From: an uncultured Alphaproteobacteria bacterium
Lineage (GTDB): Bacteria; Pseudomonadota; Alphaproteobacteria; GCA-2731375
Length of the DNA: 64,000 nucleotides
Assembly (NCBI GenBank): GCA_951812805.1
Contig: CATOSZ010000001.1
Span: 806,001 to 870,000 of the forward strand
Direction of reading: 5' to 3'
Every line of letters starts with the position of its first letter. Position 1 is the first letter of the stretch. Shown piece by piece: positions 24,535-33,233 of this stretch. The notes beneath the pieces were generated by a model. It made no database searches. It saw nothing but the letters and a program-made list of their open reading frames with translations, and had not been told where the DNA came from. Both the position numbers and the translations under genes were made by a program.

Positions 24535-26474
24535 TTCACATCCCCCTCCGGACAACCGTTGCAGAAGGATCGGAAGCGGACAGGCGACCAGTCCTCACCG
24601 CCGCCATGGTCGGAAATGAAATTGTAAGTCACATAGCGGCAGACCTTGTCGGCATTGGTATCGTGCCAGAGCACCGTCCCGCTGATCTTGCGATAGCGGT
24701 TGAGGGTTCTGCGGTAGATGCCATAGGCCCAGTCGCTAGTGACCGAGAGATCGAGAATTTCACCGGCACCTTTCGCGACGGGACCGACCAGGGCTTTCTT
24801 CATCCCGGCTCGGATCGCCTCGACATCCTCGGCGGCGTAACTGTCGGCGGGAAATTCGTCGAGCAATGCCACCGCATCGCCGGCGCCCACCTTCAGGCGA
24901 AAGCCGCCTGTTGCGATCGGCTCGCGGCTTCGATGCTGGCCGAGGGTACCCCATATCTCGAGGCGCACTTTATACGAGCCCTCGCCGAGGCCTCGGGTGG
25001 CCTTCTCCCAAGCCTTGGAGAGCTGGCGCTCTTCGCTGCCGGGTGACTCGGGATTGAGGTTCAATTGCCAGGTCGTCCAGCCCGTCCGGGGCTTCTCGCC
25101 GAGCGAGCCTTGGTGAAAGACGCCGAAACTGACGGCGATCGGCTTTTCGTCGATGAAGAGGCGGTACTCGAACTCGCCCCTCTGGTTTTCGAGAGGCTTG
25201 TTGTTGACCGTGGAGAAGACAGCCGTGTTGCCGAGGGATCGCTCGAGAAATATCCGGCCGTAGATCCGGTCTGCGAGGGAGAACATGCTCTCGAGTTTCG
25301 CCTGCTCCTGGTCTTTGAAGGCGATGCGCGCTTTCGACCAGACGATCCCGCCGACGTTCCTTTCATGGACCGGCGAGGTCATGCCTTGGTCGGGATACTC
25401 CCAGGTCGGTTTCATAGCCTCCAACAAGGCCTGCGAAGGCGGCCGACCGTACAGACCATGGAAGGCATAGAAGGTCTCCGCCGCCGTTTCGCCCGCGTCG
25501 AGCCTGTCCAGGAACGCGACCCAATCTGCATGCTTCGGATCGTAGGTGCCCGACTGTTCCTTCTCGATACGCTGGCGGATATTCGTCGCGTTGGCGAGGC
25601 GCTGTTTGATGTCCTCGCCGTAGCGTTCGGCATCGCCGCCGCGCTGTACGAATTCAGCGCTCGCGCCCTCCTCCGCATACTGCATGACGCTACGCAGGCT
25701 CTCGTCCGCCGAGGCGATATCGACACTGACCAGCCCGGGGAGCCGCGCCCTGCCCGTTCCACTGCTCGCGGCGGACGGCTTGCTCGTCGCCGGCCGCTCC
25801 GGGCTGGCGGCTTTCTGCGTCCGCAGCTTCGCAACAAGGTCACGGGCGTGCGCCAAGCGATTCAAACTGTCGACATAGTCGGGGTGGGTGGGATCGAATT
25901 TGCCGCCATAGTATTCGGTGATGGCCGCGTGCTCACGCTCCGCCGCCTCGAGATCGACCGCCGCCACCTTCGCCGCGCCTGGTCCCGCATTGCCGGCGGT
26001 TTTTTCGACATTGTCGATGCTGGCGTTGGCCTTTTTCAAACGGTTGACCACGCGCCCGTCGAGTTTCTTCGGCCCGGCCGGTGCTTCCGCCGCCGTGGCC
26101 GGCGCCGCCTTGCCGCTTTCCTCGGCCGCATAGGCGGCGCGTGCCGCCTCCAGCCGTTTGGTCAGTTTGGCGAAGTCGGGATGATCGGGATCGAACGTCC
26201 CGCCATAATAGTCGTGGATTTGCTTGTAGGCGTGTTCCGCGCTGTCGAGCGCGCCTTTCATCAAGGGCAGTTTGCGTGTCTTTGGATAATCGAGCTTTGT
26301 GTTCGCTTCGAAACCGTCGAGGGCGCCGCTGACGGACTGCATCCGATACGTGACTTTGCCGGGCAGCTCGGCCTGGGCCAGTTGGATCGGTGCCTGGCCG
26401 GAACCAGTAGCCATGACGGGGGTCGCCGACACGAGACCGACAATGATCAGCGCGGCAAGATTATGGTGTGCCAT
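24522..26474 (-). CDS. Exported protein of unknown function with three YDPxHxD repeats
   Basis: A 650-residue protein that I do not recognise. A Sec signal peptide occupies about residues 1-23 (LAALIIVGLVSATPVMA). The N-terminal half is helical and contains three spaced copies of one motif: YYGGTFDPDHPDF near residue 89, YYGGKFDPTHPDY near 188 and QSGTYDPKHADW near 307, each followed by an L..RL..A helix. Ala/Pro-rich linkers lie near 115-140 and 220-245. The C-terminal half is more beta-like, and its last 40 residues hold four cysteines (CRYV..., SFCNGCPEGDVKC), suggesting disulfides outside the cytoplasm. GAGGAG lies before the ATG at 26474. It overlaps the downstream hydrolase gene. Confidence 0.85.
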   Translation of the reverse strand: MAHHNLAALIIVGLVSATPVMATGSGQAPIQLAQAELPGKVTYRMQSVSGALDGFEANTKLDYPKTRKLPLMKGALDSAEHAYKQIHDYYGGTFDPDHPDFAKLTKRLEAARAAYAAEESGKAAPATAAEAPAGPKKLDGRVVNRLKKANASIDNVEKTAGNAGPGAAKVAAVDLEAAEREHAAITEYYGGKFDPTHPDYVDSLNRLAHARDLVAKLRTQKAASPERPATSKPSAASSGTGRARLPGLVSVDIASADESLRSVMQYAEEGASAEFVQRGGDAERYGEDIKQRLANATNIRQRIEKEQSGTYDPKHADWVAFLDRLDAGETAAETFYAFHGLYGRPPSQALLEAMKPTWEYPDQGMTSPVHERNVGGIVWSKARIAFKDQEQAKLESMFSLADRIYGRIFLERSLGNTAVFSTVNNKPLENQRGEFEYRLFIDEKPIAVSFGVFHQGSLGEKPRTGWTTWQLNLNPESPGSEERQLSKAWEKATRGLGEGSYKVRLEIWGTLGQHRSREPIATGGFRLKVGAGDAVALLDEFPADSYAAEDVEAIRAGMKKALVGPVAKGAGEILDLSVTSDWAYGIYRRTLNRYRKISGTVLWHDTNADKVCRYVTYNFISDHGGGEDWSPVRFRSFCNGCPEGDVKCPN

Positions 26475-26632
26475 GGATTAACTCCTCGAACGTCAGCGCG
26501 GGCCCCTTGGTGAACGGTAGCACGATGGCGAAGCGCGCACGAGCCGTCGATTTCTCATGAGGTGCTTTAATACCTCACTTCTAAGTATTTGATTTCAAGG
26601 GATGATTATCGAAAATCCTGCATAAAAACCAT

Positions 26633-26660
26633 TTGACTTGCGTGGCGATCCTGACATACT
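26633..26660 (+). promoter_or_regulatory. Sigma-70-type promoter candidate for rplM-rpsI
   Basis: TTGACT at 26633-26638 and CATACT at 26655-26660 are separated by 16 bases, about 58 bases ahead of the rplM ATG. Placement and match fit a strong housekeeping promoter, but this is reading by eye. Confidence 0.55.
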
Positions 26661-26718
26661 CCGCCGCCAGCTCAAGACCGGTGCCACGCGTGCCGGTCGA
26701 CAGGGAGAGACAAGCGCG

Positions 26719-27183
26719 ATGAAAACCTATTCCGCCCGTCCCGGCGACGTTGAGCGCCACTGGTGGCTGATCGACGCCGAGGATGTGGTCCTCGGCCGGC
26801 TTGCCGTTATCGTGGCCGACCGGCTGCGCGGTAAACACAAGCCGCAGTTCACCCCGCATATGGATTGCGGCGACCATGTCGTCATCGTAAACGCCGACAA
26901 GGTGAAACTCACCGGGCGCAAGCGGACCGACAAGATCTACTACTGGCACACCGGCTATCCGGGCGGCATCAAGAGCCGTACCGCCGACAAGATCCTGGAT
27001 GGAAAGCACCCCGAGCGCGTGGTCGAAAAGGCCATCCAGCGCATGGTGCCCAAGGGACCGCTCGGCCGGGCGCAGCTCAAGAAGCTCAAGGTCTATGCCG
27101 GCACCGAACATCCCCATGATGCGCAACAGCCGACAACGCTGGATCTGGCGGCGATGAACGACAAGAACAAGAGGAGTGCGTGA
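26719..27183 (+). CDS. rplM: 50S ribosomal protein L13
   Basis: A 154-residue L13, a 23S rRNA-binding large-subunit protein. Recognised from [66 protein letters not shown] and [23 protein letters not shown] 26719 begins the conserved sequence, with a GGGAGAGA tract upstream. It is followed by rpsI after two bases, the near-universal bacterial pairing. Length is normal. It uses the promoter candidate at 26633-26660. Confidence 0.98.
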   Translation: MKTYSARPGDVERHWWLIDAEDVVLGRLAVIVADRLRGKHKPQFTPHMDCGDHVVIVNADKVKLTGRKRTDKIYYWHTGYPGGIKSRTADKILDGKHPERVVEKAIQRMVPKGPLGRAQLKKLKVYAGTEHPHDAQQPTTLDLAAMNDKNKRSA

Positions 27184-27185
27184 GC

Positions 27186-27674
27186 ATGTCCGAGACGACC
27201 ACTATCGGCGACGTTGTCGATCCGACCCTGCTCGGCGTCACCCCTTCGGAGGAGGCGCCGCCGCCGCCGGAGCCGCAAATCGATGCGCAGGGGCGCGCTT
27301 ACGCAACCGGAAAGCGCAAGAACGCCGTGGCGCGCGTGTGGATCAAGCCTGGTCTTGGTCGGGTTACGGTGAACGGCCGCGACAGCACGGAATATTTCGC
27401 CCGTCCCGTGCTCCGCATGATCATCAATCAGCCCTTCGCGGTAGCGGAGCGAGCGGAACAGTATGATGTGATCTGCACGGTGAAGGGTGGCGGGCTCTCC
27501 GGTCAGGCGGGTGCCGTGCGCCATGGCATCAGCAAGGCGTTGACCCATTTCGAGCCGGGCCTCAGGCCGGTGTTGAAGAAGGGCGGCTTTCTCACCCGGG
27601 ATTCCCGCGTGGTCGAGCGAAAGAAATACGGCAAGGCCAAGGCCCGCCGAAGCTTCCAGTTCTCCAAACGCTGA
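27186..27674 (+). CDS. rpsI: 30S ribosomal protein S9
   Basis: A 162-residue S9 whose C-terminal tail reaches the ribosomal P site. About 35 poorly conserved, proline- and acid-rich residues precede the core, as in many alphaproteobacteria. The core has [55 protein letters not shown] and the C-terminal [20 protein letters not shown] 27186 has GAGGAG about 9 bases upstream; a GTG at 27180 overlaps the rplM stop and is less likely. A terminator hairpin follows. Confidence 0.98.
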   Translation: MSETTTIGDVVDPTLLGVTPSEEAPPPPEPQIDAQGRAYATGKRKNAVARVWIKPGLGRVTVNGRDSTEYFARPVLRMIINQPFAVAERAEQYDVICTVKGGGLSGQAGAVRHGISKALTHFEPGLRPVLKKGGFLTRDSRVVERKKYGKAKARRSFQFSKR

Positions 27675-27703
27675 CCGTCCGTCGGCATATCGAAGTCGAT
27701 CGA

Positions 27704-27729
27704 GGGCGGTGGCGACACCGCCCTTTTTC
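27704..27729 (+). terminator. Rho-independent terminator after rpsI
   Basis: A nine-base stem AGGGCGGTG / CACCGCCCT with a GCGA tetraloop, followed by TTTT. It stands 30 bases after the rpsI stop and separates the ribosomal unit from argC. Confidence 0.85.
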
Positions 27730-27774
27730 GTCGCGTCTTCGTCTATAGTCTCTGTCCTCGAGGGAGGGATGATC

Positions 27775-28899
27775 ATGAACTCCAACACGCTGCGGATAGC
27801 CATCCTCGGCGCGAGTGGTTATACCGGCGCCGAGTTGGTGCGCCTGCTCGCCTGCCACCCGAATGCCGAAATCGTCCTGATGACCGCCGACCGACATGCC
27901 GGCCAGTCCTATGACCGTGTTTTTCCGCATCTGGGCGGACTTGGCCTGCCGGACCTCGTATCGATCGATGATGTGGAATGGCCAGGTCTCGATGTCGACG
28001 TCGTCTTCTGCGGTTTGCCGCACGGTACGACGCAAGAAGTCATCGCCGGCATCCTGCACGACACCCGACGGGATATCATCGACGAGATGCTGCTCGAGAC
28101 GACAGCGGATCTCGCCGCCCAGACGCCCGGCCAGCCACGAGTCATCGACCTTTCAGCCGACTTCCGTCTGGACGATACCGAAACCTATGCGACGTGGTAT
28201 GGCCATGAGCATCACGCCCCTCACCTACAGCCCGAAGCGGTCTACGGCCTGACGGAATATGCCCGCGACGCGCTCCCGGACGCCCGGCTCGTCGCCTGTC
28301 CCGGCTGTTACCCCACGTCCGCGATCCTGCCACTCGCACCATTGCTGGCATCCGAGCAGATCGAGGCGGAGGACATCATCATCGATGCGAAGTCCGGTGT
28401 GACGGGTGCCGGCAGGGGTGAGAAGCTCGGCTCGCTCTTCGGCGAGGTTGCGGAGGGCGTCCATGCCTACGCTATCGCCAAGCACCGCCATGGTCCGGAA
28501 ATCGAGCAGGAACTCAGTCGGGCCGCCGGCATGGATGTCGCCGTCAACTTCACCCCTCACCTCATGCCGATGAACCGGGGCATTCTGGCGACCAGCTATG
28601 TTCGCCTCGCGAACGGCGCGAGCGCCGACGACCTGCACCAGTGCTTGGCCGCGCGCTATGCGGACGAGCCTTTCGTCCGGGTTCTGCCCATGGGCGAGGC
28701 ACCGGCGACACGACATGTCCGCGGCTCCAACCACTGCCTGATCGGCGTCTTCGCAGACCGTTTGCCGGGCCGGGCCATCGTGCTTTCGGCGATCGACAAC
28801 CTGGTCAAGGGCTCCTCGGGCCAGGCCGTGCACAATATGAATCTGATGTACGGCATTACCGAGACCGCCGGCCTGGAACAGCAACCCCTCTTTCCGTGA
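27775..28899 (+). CDS. argC: N-acetyl-gamma-glutamyl-phosphate reductase
   Basis: The NADPH-dependent third step of arginine biosynthesis. The 374-residue protein has the nucleotide-binding IAILGASGYTGAELVRLL, the catalytic cysteine in LVACPGCYPTSAILPL, the AKSGVTGAGRG loop, the HRHGPEIEQEL histidine region and NFTPHLMPMNRGI. The insertion around DIIDEMLLETTADLAAQTPG makes it slightly longer than the E. coli protein. Two ATGs, 27769 and 27775, lie after AGGGAGGG; the second has better spacing. The gamma-carbonic anhydrase gene follows after 11 bases, so they likely form one transcript. Confidence 0.95.
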   Translation: MNSNTLRIAILGASGYTGAELVRLLACHPNAEIVLMTADRHAGQSYDRVFPHLGGLGLPDLVSIDDVEWPGLDVDVVFCGLPHGTTQEVIAGILHDTRRDIIDEMLLETTADLAAQTPGQPRVIDLSADFRLDDTETYATWYGHEHHAPHLQPEAVYGLTEYARDALPDARLVACPGCYPTSAILPLAPLLASEQIEAEDIIIDAKSGVTGAGRGEKLGSLFGEVAEGVHAYAIAKHRHGPEIEQELSRAAGMDVAVNFTPHLMPMNRGILATSYVRLANGASADDLHQCLAARYADEPFVRVLPMGEAPATRHVRGSNHCLIGVFADRLPGRAIVLSAIDNLVKGSSGQAVHNMNLMYGITETAGLEQQPLFP

Positions 28900-28910
28900 G
28901 GAACCGAACG

Positions 28911-29483
28911 TTGAGTTATCTTTCGATCCCCTACGAGGGCACGACCCCCGACGTTTCACCTGACGCGTTCGTCGCCCCGGACGCAACCCTGATCGGCGAC
29001 GTCACCGTCGGCGCCGGCACCTCGATCTGGTTCAAGTGCGTGTTGCGCGGCGATTCGCAACCGATCACCATTGGCCGCAACTGCAATATCCAGGACGGGA
29101 CCGTCGTCCACATCGGCGGCAACAACCGACCAACCTTCATCGGTGACAATGTCTCGGTCGGCCACATGGCGCTGATACATGGCTGCACGGTGGAATCGGG
29201 CGGCTTCGTCGGCATGAAGGGCATCGTCATGGACGGCGCCGTCATCGAGGGAGGTGGCATGCTGGCGACCGGTGGCCTGCTGACGCCGGAAAAACGCATC
29301 AAGTCCGGCGAGATCTGGGCCGGCAGCCCCGCCAAATACTGGCGTGACGTGGGACCGAAGGATCTCGAACTGTTCGCCTACACAATTGGCACCTATCAGG
29401 ATCTGGCGGCCAAGCACAAGCGCGCCTGCGCTATGGCAGGCCTGGTGGCAGATGCGCGGTTCCAGGCGGCCGGCTCGGACTAG
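28911..29483 (+). CDS. Gamma-type carbonic anhydrase-like hexapeptide protein
   Basis: A 190-residue left-handed beta-helix protein of the gamma-carbonic anhydrase/PaaY-YrdA group. Hexapeptide repeats run through VAPDATLIGDVTVGAGTSIW and NCNIQDGTVVHI. The trimeric metal site histidines appear in VVHIGG and VGHMALIHGC. Such proteins hydrate CO2 or act as ferripyochelin-binding homologues; activity is not assured from sequence. The start is a TTG at 28911 with GAGG about nine bases upstream; no ATG gives a complete domain. Probably co-transcribed with argC. Confidence 0.9.
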   Translation: MSYLSIPYEGTTPDVSPDAFVAPDATLIGDVTVGAGTSIWFKCVLRGDSQPITIGRNCNIQDGTVVHIGGNNRPTFIGDNVSVGHMALIHGCTVESGGFVGMKGIVMDGAVIEGGGMLATGGLLTPEKRIKSGEIWAGSPAKYWRDVGPKDLELFAYTIGTYQDLAAKHKRACAMAGLVADARFQAAGSD

Positions 29484-29516
29484 AGTTGCGTTCCTCGTCA
29501 ATGTGACCGCAACTTT
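29484..29516 (+). terminator. Possible terminator after the carbonic anhydrase gene
   Basis: A seven-base stem AGTTGCG / CGCAACT with a 17-base loop, ending in TT, starts right after the stop codon. The large loop and short T run make it weak. Confidence 0.35.
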
Positions 29517-29604
29517 AAGCATTGCGCCAAATATCGATTTCGATGGATCAAGGCATGGTCAATTTGTGACACCGCCGACGCCGTGACCATGACGACGGAC
29601 TAAC

Positions 29605-29632
29605 TTGGCTTCGGATTTGCCGATCGTATAGT
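29605..29632 (+). promoter_or_regulatory. Promoter candidate for the truncated lipoprotein gene
   Basis: TTGGCT at 29605-29610, a 16-base spacer and TATAGT at 29627-29632, followed 37 bases later by an ATG with GGAGAAG upstream. The promoter now points into IS21 copy 2 and could drive istA-istB from outside. Confidence 0.5.
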
Positions 29633-29669
29633 ATAGTTTGGCTGTTGAATTTTCTGCGGAGAAGAAATC

Positions 29670-29708
29670 ATGCGGTTCGTAGCGATTCTGGCGGTACTGG
29701 TCCTGGCC
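29670..29708 (+). pseudogene. Start of a small signal-peptide protein cut off by IS21 copy 2
   Basis: ATG 29670 with GGAGAAG upstream begins MRFVAILAVLVLA, the hydrophobic core of a signal peptide. The IS begins at 29709, and its first codon supplies a cysteine (LVLAC), after which the frame runs 18 residues into the IS before a stop. The native gene probably coded a small exported protein or lipoprotein (an entericidin-like peptide would fit the length and style, but this is a guess). Its remainder is not found on the other side of the IS. Confidence 0.65.
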
Positions 29709-29824
29709 TGTGAATCGGCATGCAAAACTGACCCACTTTGGTGGGTTATGAGCGGTAAGAATTGACCCACCTGGAACGCTAGCATCCGCACGGAACAGTG
29801 CGGAGGAAAGAGCAGGTGGTATTG

Positions 29825-31324
29825 ATGGAAAGCGTATTGAAGATCCGACGTTGGATATTACGGGAGGGTCGGAGTATCCGATCTGTATCTCGTCAGACTG
29901 GTTTGTCGCGGAACACGATTAAGAAGTATCTGAAGGACGGCGATCCACCGAGCTATCAGCGGCGCGTTTCACCCGTCCGGCGTAAGCTTAGCGATGGCTT
30001 CGCCAGCCGGCTTCGGGCGCTCTTTGAGCAGGACCTGGGGCGCCCGCGCCGTGAGCGCCGGACGGCCAAGAAGCTTTATGAGCAGCTTGTGTCGGAAGGC
30101 TATAGCGGATCCTACTCGACGGTTCAGAGGTTTGTCCGCGACCTGAAGCGTTCTGGCGCCGGATCGGGGGATGCGTTCATTCCGTTGCACTTTACGGCAG
30201 GTGACGCGCTCCAGTTTGACTGGAGCACGGAATACGCTGTCCTGGGCGGTGTCGAGCAGAAGGTAAAGGTTGCCCACTTCCGCCTATGTCATAGCCGCAA
30301 GCCCTTTGTTGTTGCCTATCCCAGCGAATCTCAGGAGATGGTGCTGGACGCCTTTGCACGGGCGATGTCTTTCTATGGCGGCGTACCGCGCCGGGTGATC
30401 ATCGACAACCCCAAGACGATGGTAACCTATGTTTCGCGCTCTAAGGACCGTGTGTTCCATCCGCGCTTTCTGGCGTTGATGAACCACTATGTGATGGAAC
30501 CGGTTGCTTGCACACCCGCGGCGGGGTGGGAGAAGGGTCAGATTGAGAACCAGGTTGGGTTCCTGCGGGGACAGCTGTTTGCGCCCAAGCCCGCCTTTGA
30601 CGATCTGGATGCGCTGAACGGCTGGTTGCGTCTGCGCTGCGAGGAATTGGCGAATCGCGCCCACCCCGAACAATCGGATCGCAAGATCTCGGACGTGTTC
30701 GCAGACGAGTGCGCCGAACTGCGTCCCCTGGGCCGGGCTTTTGACGGCTATGTTGAGAAGGCCGCTCGTGTCCGCTCTACCTGTCTGGTCCAATATGCCA
30801 CCAATCGCTATAGCGTCCCCTCCCGGTTCGCCGGGGAGCTTGTCTCTCTGCGCGCCTATGCGGACCGGATCGTGGTTGTGTCAGGGCAGAATGTGATTGC
30901 CGAGCACAAGCGCCGCTTTACCCGCAACGCCAGCTATTTCGAGCCCTGGCATTACCTGCCCCTACTCGACCGCAAGCCCGGCGCGCTGAGAGATGGCGCG
31001 CCCTTTGTGGGTTGGCAATTGCCTGAGGCGATGCACCGGGTCAGGGCGCATTACATGGCCGGCAAAGGCGGGGACCGGGAGTTTGTCGATCTGCTCCTGC
31101 TGGCCCAGGATCACGGGATCGAGGTGGTCGAGATAGCCTGTGAACTGGCCGTGGAGCAGAACACGCTGCGCCTTCCGGCCATCATCAATCTGATCAACCA
31201 ACTGGTGGAGCCGGTCATCGCGCCATGGGGCGAGAGCCACGCCTATCCGCAACTGACCTTGCGGCCCGAAGCGGACTGCAAGCGCTATGAGACGCTGTGC
31301 GTTGCCGGGGAGGCCGTCGCATGA
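29825..31324 (+). CDS. istA: IS21 transposase IstA (copy 2)
   Basis: A 499-residue intact IstA with a translation identical to the copy at 1879-3378. The helix-turn-helix [20 protein letters not shown] precedes the DDE core ([23 protein letters not shown]). ATG 29825 has AGGTGG upstream; a GTG at 29798 is the alternative. The promoter of the truncated gene at 29605-29632 reads towards it, so this copy may be transcribed from chromosomal sequence as well as from its own signals. The stop overlaps the istB start as ATGA. Confidence 0.95.
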   Translation: MESVLKIRRWILREGRSIRSVSRQTGLSRNTIKKYLKDGDPPSYQRRVSPVRRKLSDGFASRLRALFEQDLGRPRRERRTAKKLYEQLVSEGYSGSYSTVQRFVRDLKRSGAGSGDAFIPLHFTAGDALQFDWSTEYAVLGGVEQKVKVAHFRLCHSRKPFVVAYPSESQEMVLDAFARAMSFYGGVPRRVIIDNPKTMVTYVSRSKDRVFHPRFLALMNHYVMEPVACTPAAGWEKGQIENQVGFLRGQLFAPKPAFDDLDALNGWLRLRCEELANRAHPEQSDRKISDVFADECAELRPLGRAFDGYVEKAARVRSTCLVQYATNRYSVPSRFAGELVSLRAYADRIVVVSGQNVIAEHKRRFTRNASYFEPWHYLPLLDRKPGALRDGAPFVGWQLPEAMHRVRAHYMAGKGGDREFVDLLLLAQDHGIEVVEIACELAVEQNTLRLPAIINLINQLVEPVIAPWGESHAYPQLTLRPEADCKRYETLCVAGEAVA

Positions 31325-32052
31325 AAGCTTTGATAGACCAACTGATCGCCCTGAGGCTGTATGGAATGGCGGCTTGCGCCGAAGCTTTGCTGGCCGCGCG
31401 CAAGCCGCCAAGTCTGACCACTGCGATAAAGCAACTGATCGACGCCGAGACTGTAGAGCGCCGGGTGCGCTCTATCCAGCACCAAATGCGGGCCTCGAAG
31501 TTCCCCCACCATAAGGACTTCGCCACTTTCGATTACGGCCTAGCCGCCGTCACCCAAGCGCAAATCGACCCCTTCTGCTCAGGGCAGTTCACCCAGGAGG
31601 CCCACAACCTCATTCTGGTGGGCGGAACCGGTACGGGCAAAACCCACATCGCCATTGCTCTGGGGACGCTGTTGATCAATCAGGGAAAGAAGGTCCGTTT
31701 CTTCAACGCCGTCGATCTGATCAATGCGCTGATCAAGGAACAGGCCGAAGGCAACGCCGGCAAGATCATCCGGCAACTGACGGCCATGGATTGCGTCATC
31801 ATCGACGAACTGGGCTATATCCCATTCCCCAAATCCGGCGGTGCGCTCTTGTTCCACCTGATCAGCAAACTCTATGAGAAGACCAGCGTCATCATCACCA
31901 CCAATCTGGAGTTCGGGGAATGGGTCTCCGTCTTCGGAGATGCAAAAATGACAACCGCGTTGCTGGATCGTGTAACGCATCACTGCGCAATCATCGAAAC
32001 AGGCAACATGTCTTACCGCTTCGCACAAAGCAAACAGCGACGACAAAAGTAG
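31321..32052 (+). CDS. istB: IS21 helper ATPase IstB (copy 2)
   Basis: A 243-residue AAA+ ATPase, identical in translation to the copy at 1151-1882. Walker A is GGTGTGKTH and Walker B is [12 protein letters not shown]. The start codon overlaps the istA stop. A hairpin terminator follows 14 bases after the stop. With intact istA beside it, this copy appears functional. Confidence 0.95.
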   Translation: MKALIDQLIALRLYGMAACAEALLAARKPPSLTTAIKQLIDAETVERRVRSIQHQMRASKFPHHKDFATFDYGLAAVTQAQIDPFCSGQFTQEAHNLILVGGTGTGKTHIAIALGTLLINQGKKVRFFNAVDLINALIKEQAEGNAGKIIRQLTAMDCVIIDELGYIPFPKSGGALLFHLISKLYEKTSVIITTNLEFGEWVSVFGDAKMTTALLDRVTHHCAIIETGNMSYRFAQSKQRRQK

Positions 32053-32065
32053 CCGCCCTGTAAGC

Positions 32066-32114
32066 AAAGCCCCAGGCTGATCCGCTATATGGAGCCAATC
32101 AGCCTGGGGGCTTT
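32066..32114 (+). terminator. Hairpin after istB (copy 2)
   Basis: AAAGCCCCAGGCTGAT and its inverted partner ATCAGCCTGGGGGCTTT flank CCGCTATATGGAGCC. It mirrors the structure at 1089-1137. Confidence 0.7.
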
Positions 32115-32146
32115 CATCGCAAAGGCGGGCAAATCAAAACGGGTCC

Positions 32147-32443
32147 TGTACAGATTGTTCTGCAAAAGGGGTTTCGTAGCTGGGGCACAAGTCCGGGCCG
32201 ATGGGGTGGATGAGCTGCCTCCGGCTGGTCCGGGCTCTCGCGATCGAAATCCATGAGGACTGGCTGGATGCCAACCGCTAGCTCAACATGATCCATCTCA
32301 AGGAGAGCAAAAGCGAACGCATCCAGAAAGCCGCCTGACGGCGGCTCGGCATGCCTGGCGCTCCGAGCAATCGAAATCTCCGCGCCAGGCATGCCGGTGG
32401 CCCTCATCGGCAGCCATGACAAACTTGCAGAACAGTCTGGACA
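32147..32443. repeat. Nested IS256-type remnant inside IS21 copy 2
   Basis: The 19-bp inverted repeats TGTACAGATTGTTCTGCAA (32147-32165) and TTGCAGAACAGTCTGGACA (32425-32443) bound a 297-bp segment. A plus-strand frame inside reads MGWMSCLRLVRALAIEIHED, continues to DWLDANR, meets a stop, then LNMIHLKESKSERIQKAA. An inner hairpin with arms GGCATGCCTGGCG / CGCCAGGCATGCC lies near 32349-32395. It is shared with copy 1, so it was acquired before the IS21 duplicated. Confidence 0.6.
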
Positions 32444-32507
32444 CTACTTCAAAAGCTCATTGCCACTTCAAGAACCCCACCTGATCCCCACGTTCCGCCG
32501 CCGGCCC

Positions 32508-32614
32508 GGTTGTCCCGGTGGGCCCACAGGCCCCTCCCACGCGGCTTCGCTCCGCGTAACGCAAAGCGCTACACGAAGCCGCGCGGGGCCCTCCCGTGGA
32601 CTACCGGGACAACC
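32508..32614. repeat. 107-bp imperfect palindrome inside IS21 copy 2
   Basis: The mirror copy of 589-695: GGTTGTCCCGGT at one end, ACCGGGACAACC at the other, and CGGCTTCG / CGAAGCCG within. Non-coding and located near the outer end of the element. Confidence 0.75.
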
Positions 32615-32683
32615 TCCGTCGAAGCAAGGGGGGGGGTCAATTTTGCACGCCGATAGGGGGTCAGAATTAAATGCTGATTGACA

Positions 32684-33154
32684 CCGCTCGCCCAAGAACT
32701 GGCGGCACCACAGGACGATCTCGGCCGCCTGGTCGTCGACGACATGCTTCGGGTCCCGGCGCACCCGGAGATTTTCGCCACCGGCGATATCGCCAGCGCA
32801 CGGGTCGACGAGGCCGGCCACCGTGCCTTGATGTCATGCCAGCACGCCATGACCATGGGGCGCTATGCGGGTCATAATGCCGCGCGCGACCTTCTCGGGT
32901 TGCCTCTCGAGGCCTATCGCCAGGAGCGTTACGTCACCTGTCTCGACCTCGGACCGGCGGGCGCCGTCTTCACCCGCGGCTGGAATCGCGAGGTCGAACT
33001 CACCGGTGCCGAGGCCAAGGCCTACAAACGGAAGATCAACGGCGAAATCATCTATCCGCCGAGTGGCACCAGGGCCGAGATCCTGGCGTTGGCCACCTTG
33101 GTGCCGGCGCATCATCGCAAACCATCCGAAGAGAACCTCGGCGGGGATAGTTGA
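32684..33154 (+). pseudogene. C-terminal fragment of a type II NADH dehydrogenase-like flavoprotein
   Basis: About 156 residues in frame from the IS edge. The fragment opens with LAQELAAPQDDLGRLVVDDM and contains the second FAD-binding motif EIFATGDIASARVDEAG, then MSCQHAMTMGRYAGHNAARDLLG, a pattern of NDH-2-type pyridine-nucleotide-disulfide oxidoreductases, and the C-terminal YVTCLDLGPAGAVFTRGW. The N-terminal NADH- and FAD-binding domains (roughly 250 residues) are missing, cut at the IS21 copy 2 boundary, so it cannot be active. A TTG at 32678 inside the IS end could start a short product. Confidence 0.8.
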
Positions 33155-33233
33155 TCCGCCCAGACCATCGACAAGTCCCCGCAACCACGCCATTCTCGGC
33201 GCCTGTAGACACGGGGAGTGAAATGTCGAGACG

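Larger units (their letters stand above)
29709..32683 (+). mobile_element. IS21-family insertion sequence, copy 2 (istA-istB, plus strand)
   Basis: A 2,975-bp element identical, as far as read, to copy 1 at 520-3494 in reverse orientation, with the same TGTGAATC and TGATTGACA ends. Unlike copy 1 it has no target duplication: the 7 bp before it are CCTGGCC and the 7 bp after it are CCGCTCG. The genes on its two sides are unrelated and each is truncated exactly at the IS edge. This marks a junction made by recombination or an adjacent deletion after insertion, not a simple insertion. Confidence 0.95.

Noticed and set aside
29509..29590. Possible extra small gene after the carbonic anhydrase gene
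   Set aside because: No ribosome binding site or sensible protein; the stretch is AT-richer and carries a weak hairpin and then the promoter of the next gene.
520..32683. Composite transposon bounded by the two IS21 copies
   Set aside because: The enclosed 26 kb includes rplM-rpsI, surA-rsmA, rpiA and argC, copy 1 has its own private 7-bp duplication, and the outer flanks share no duplication.
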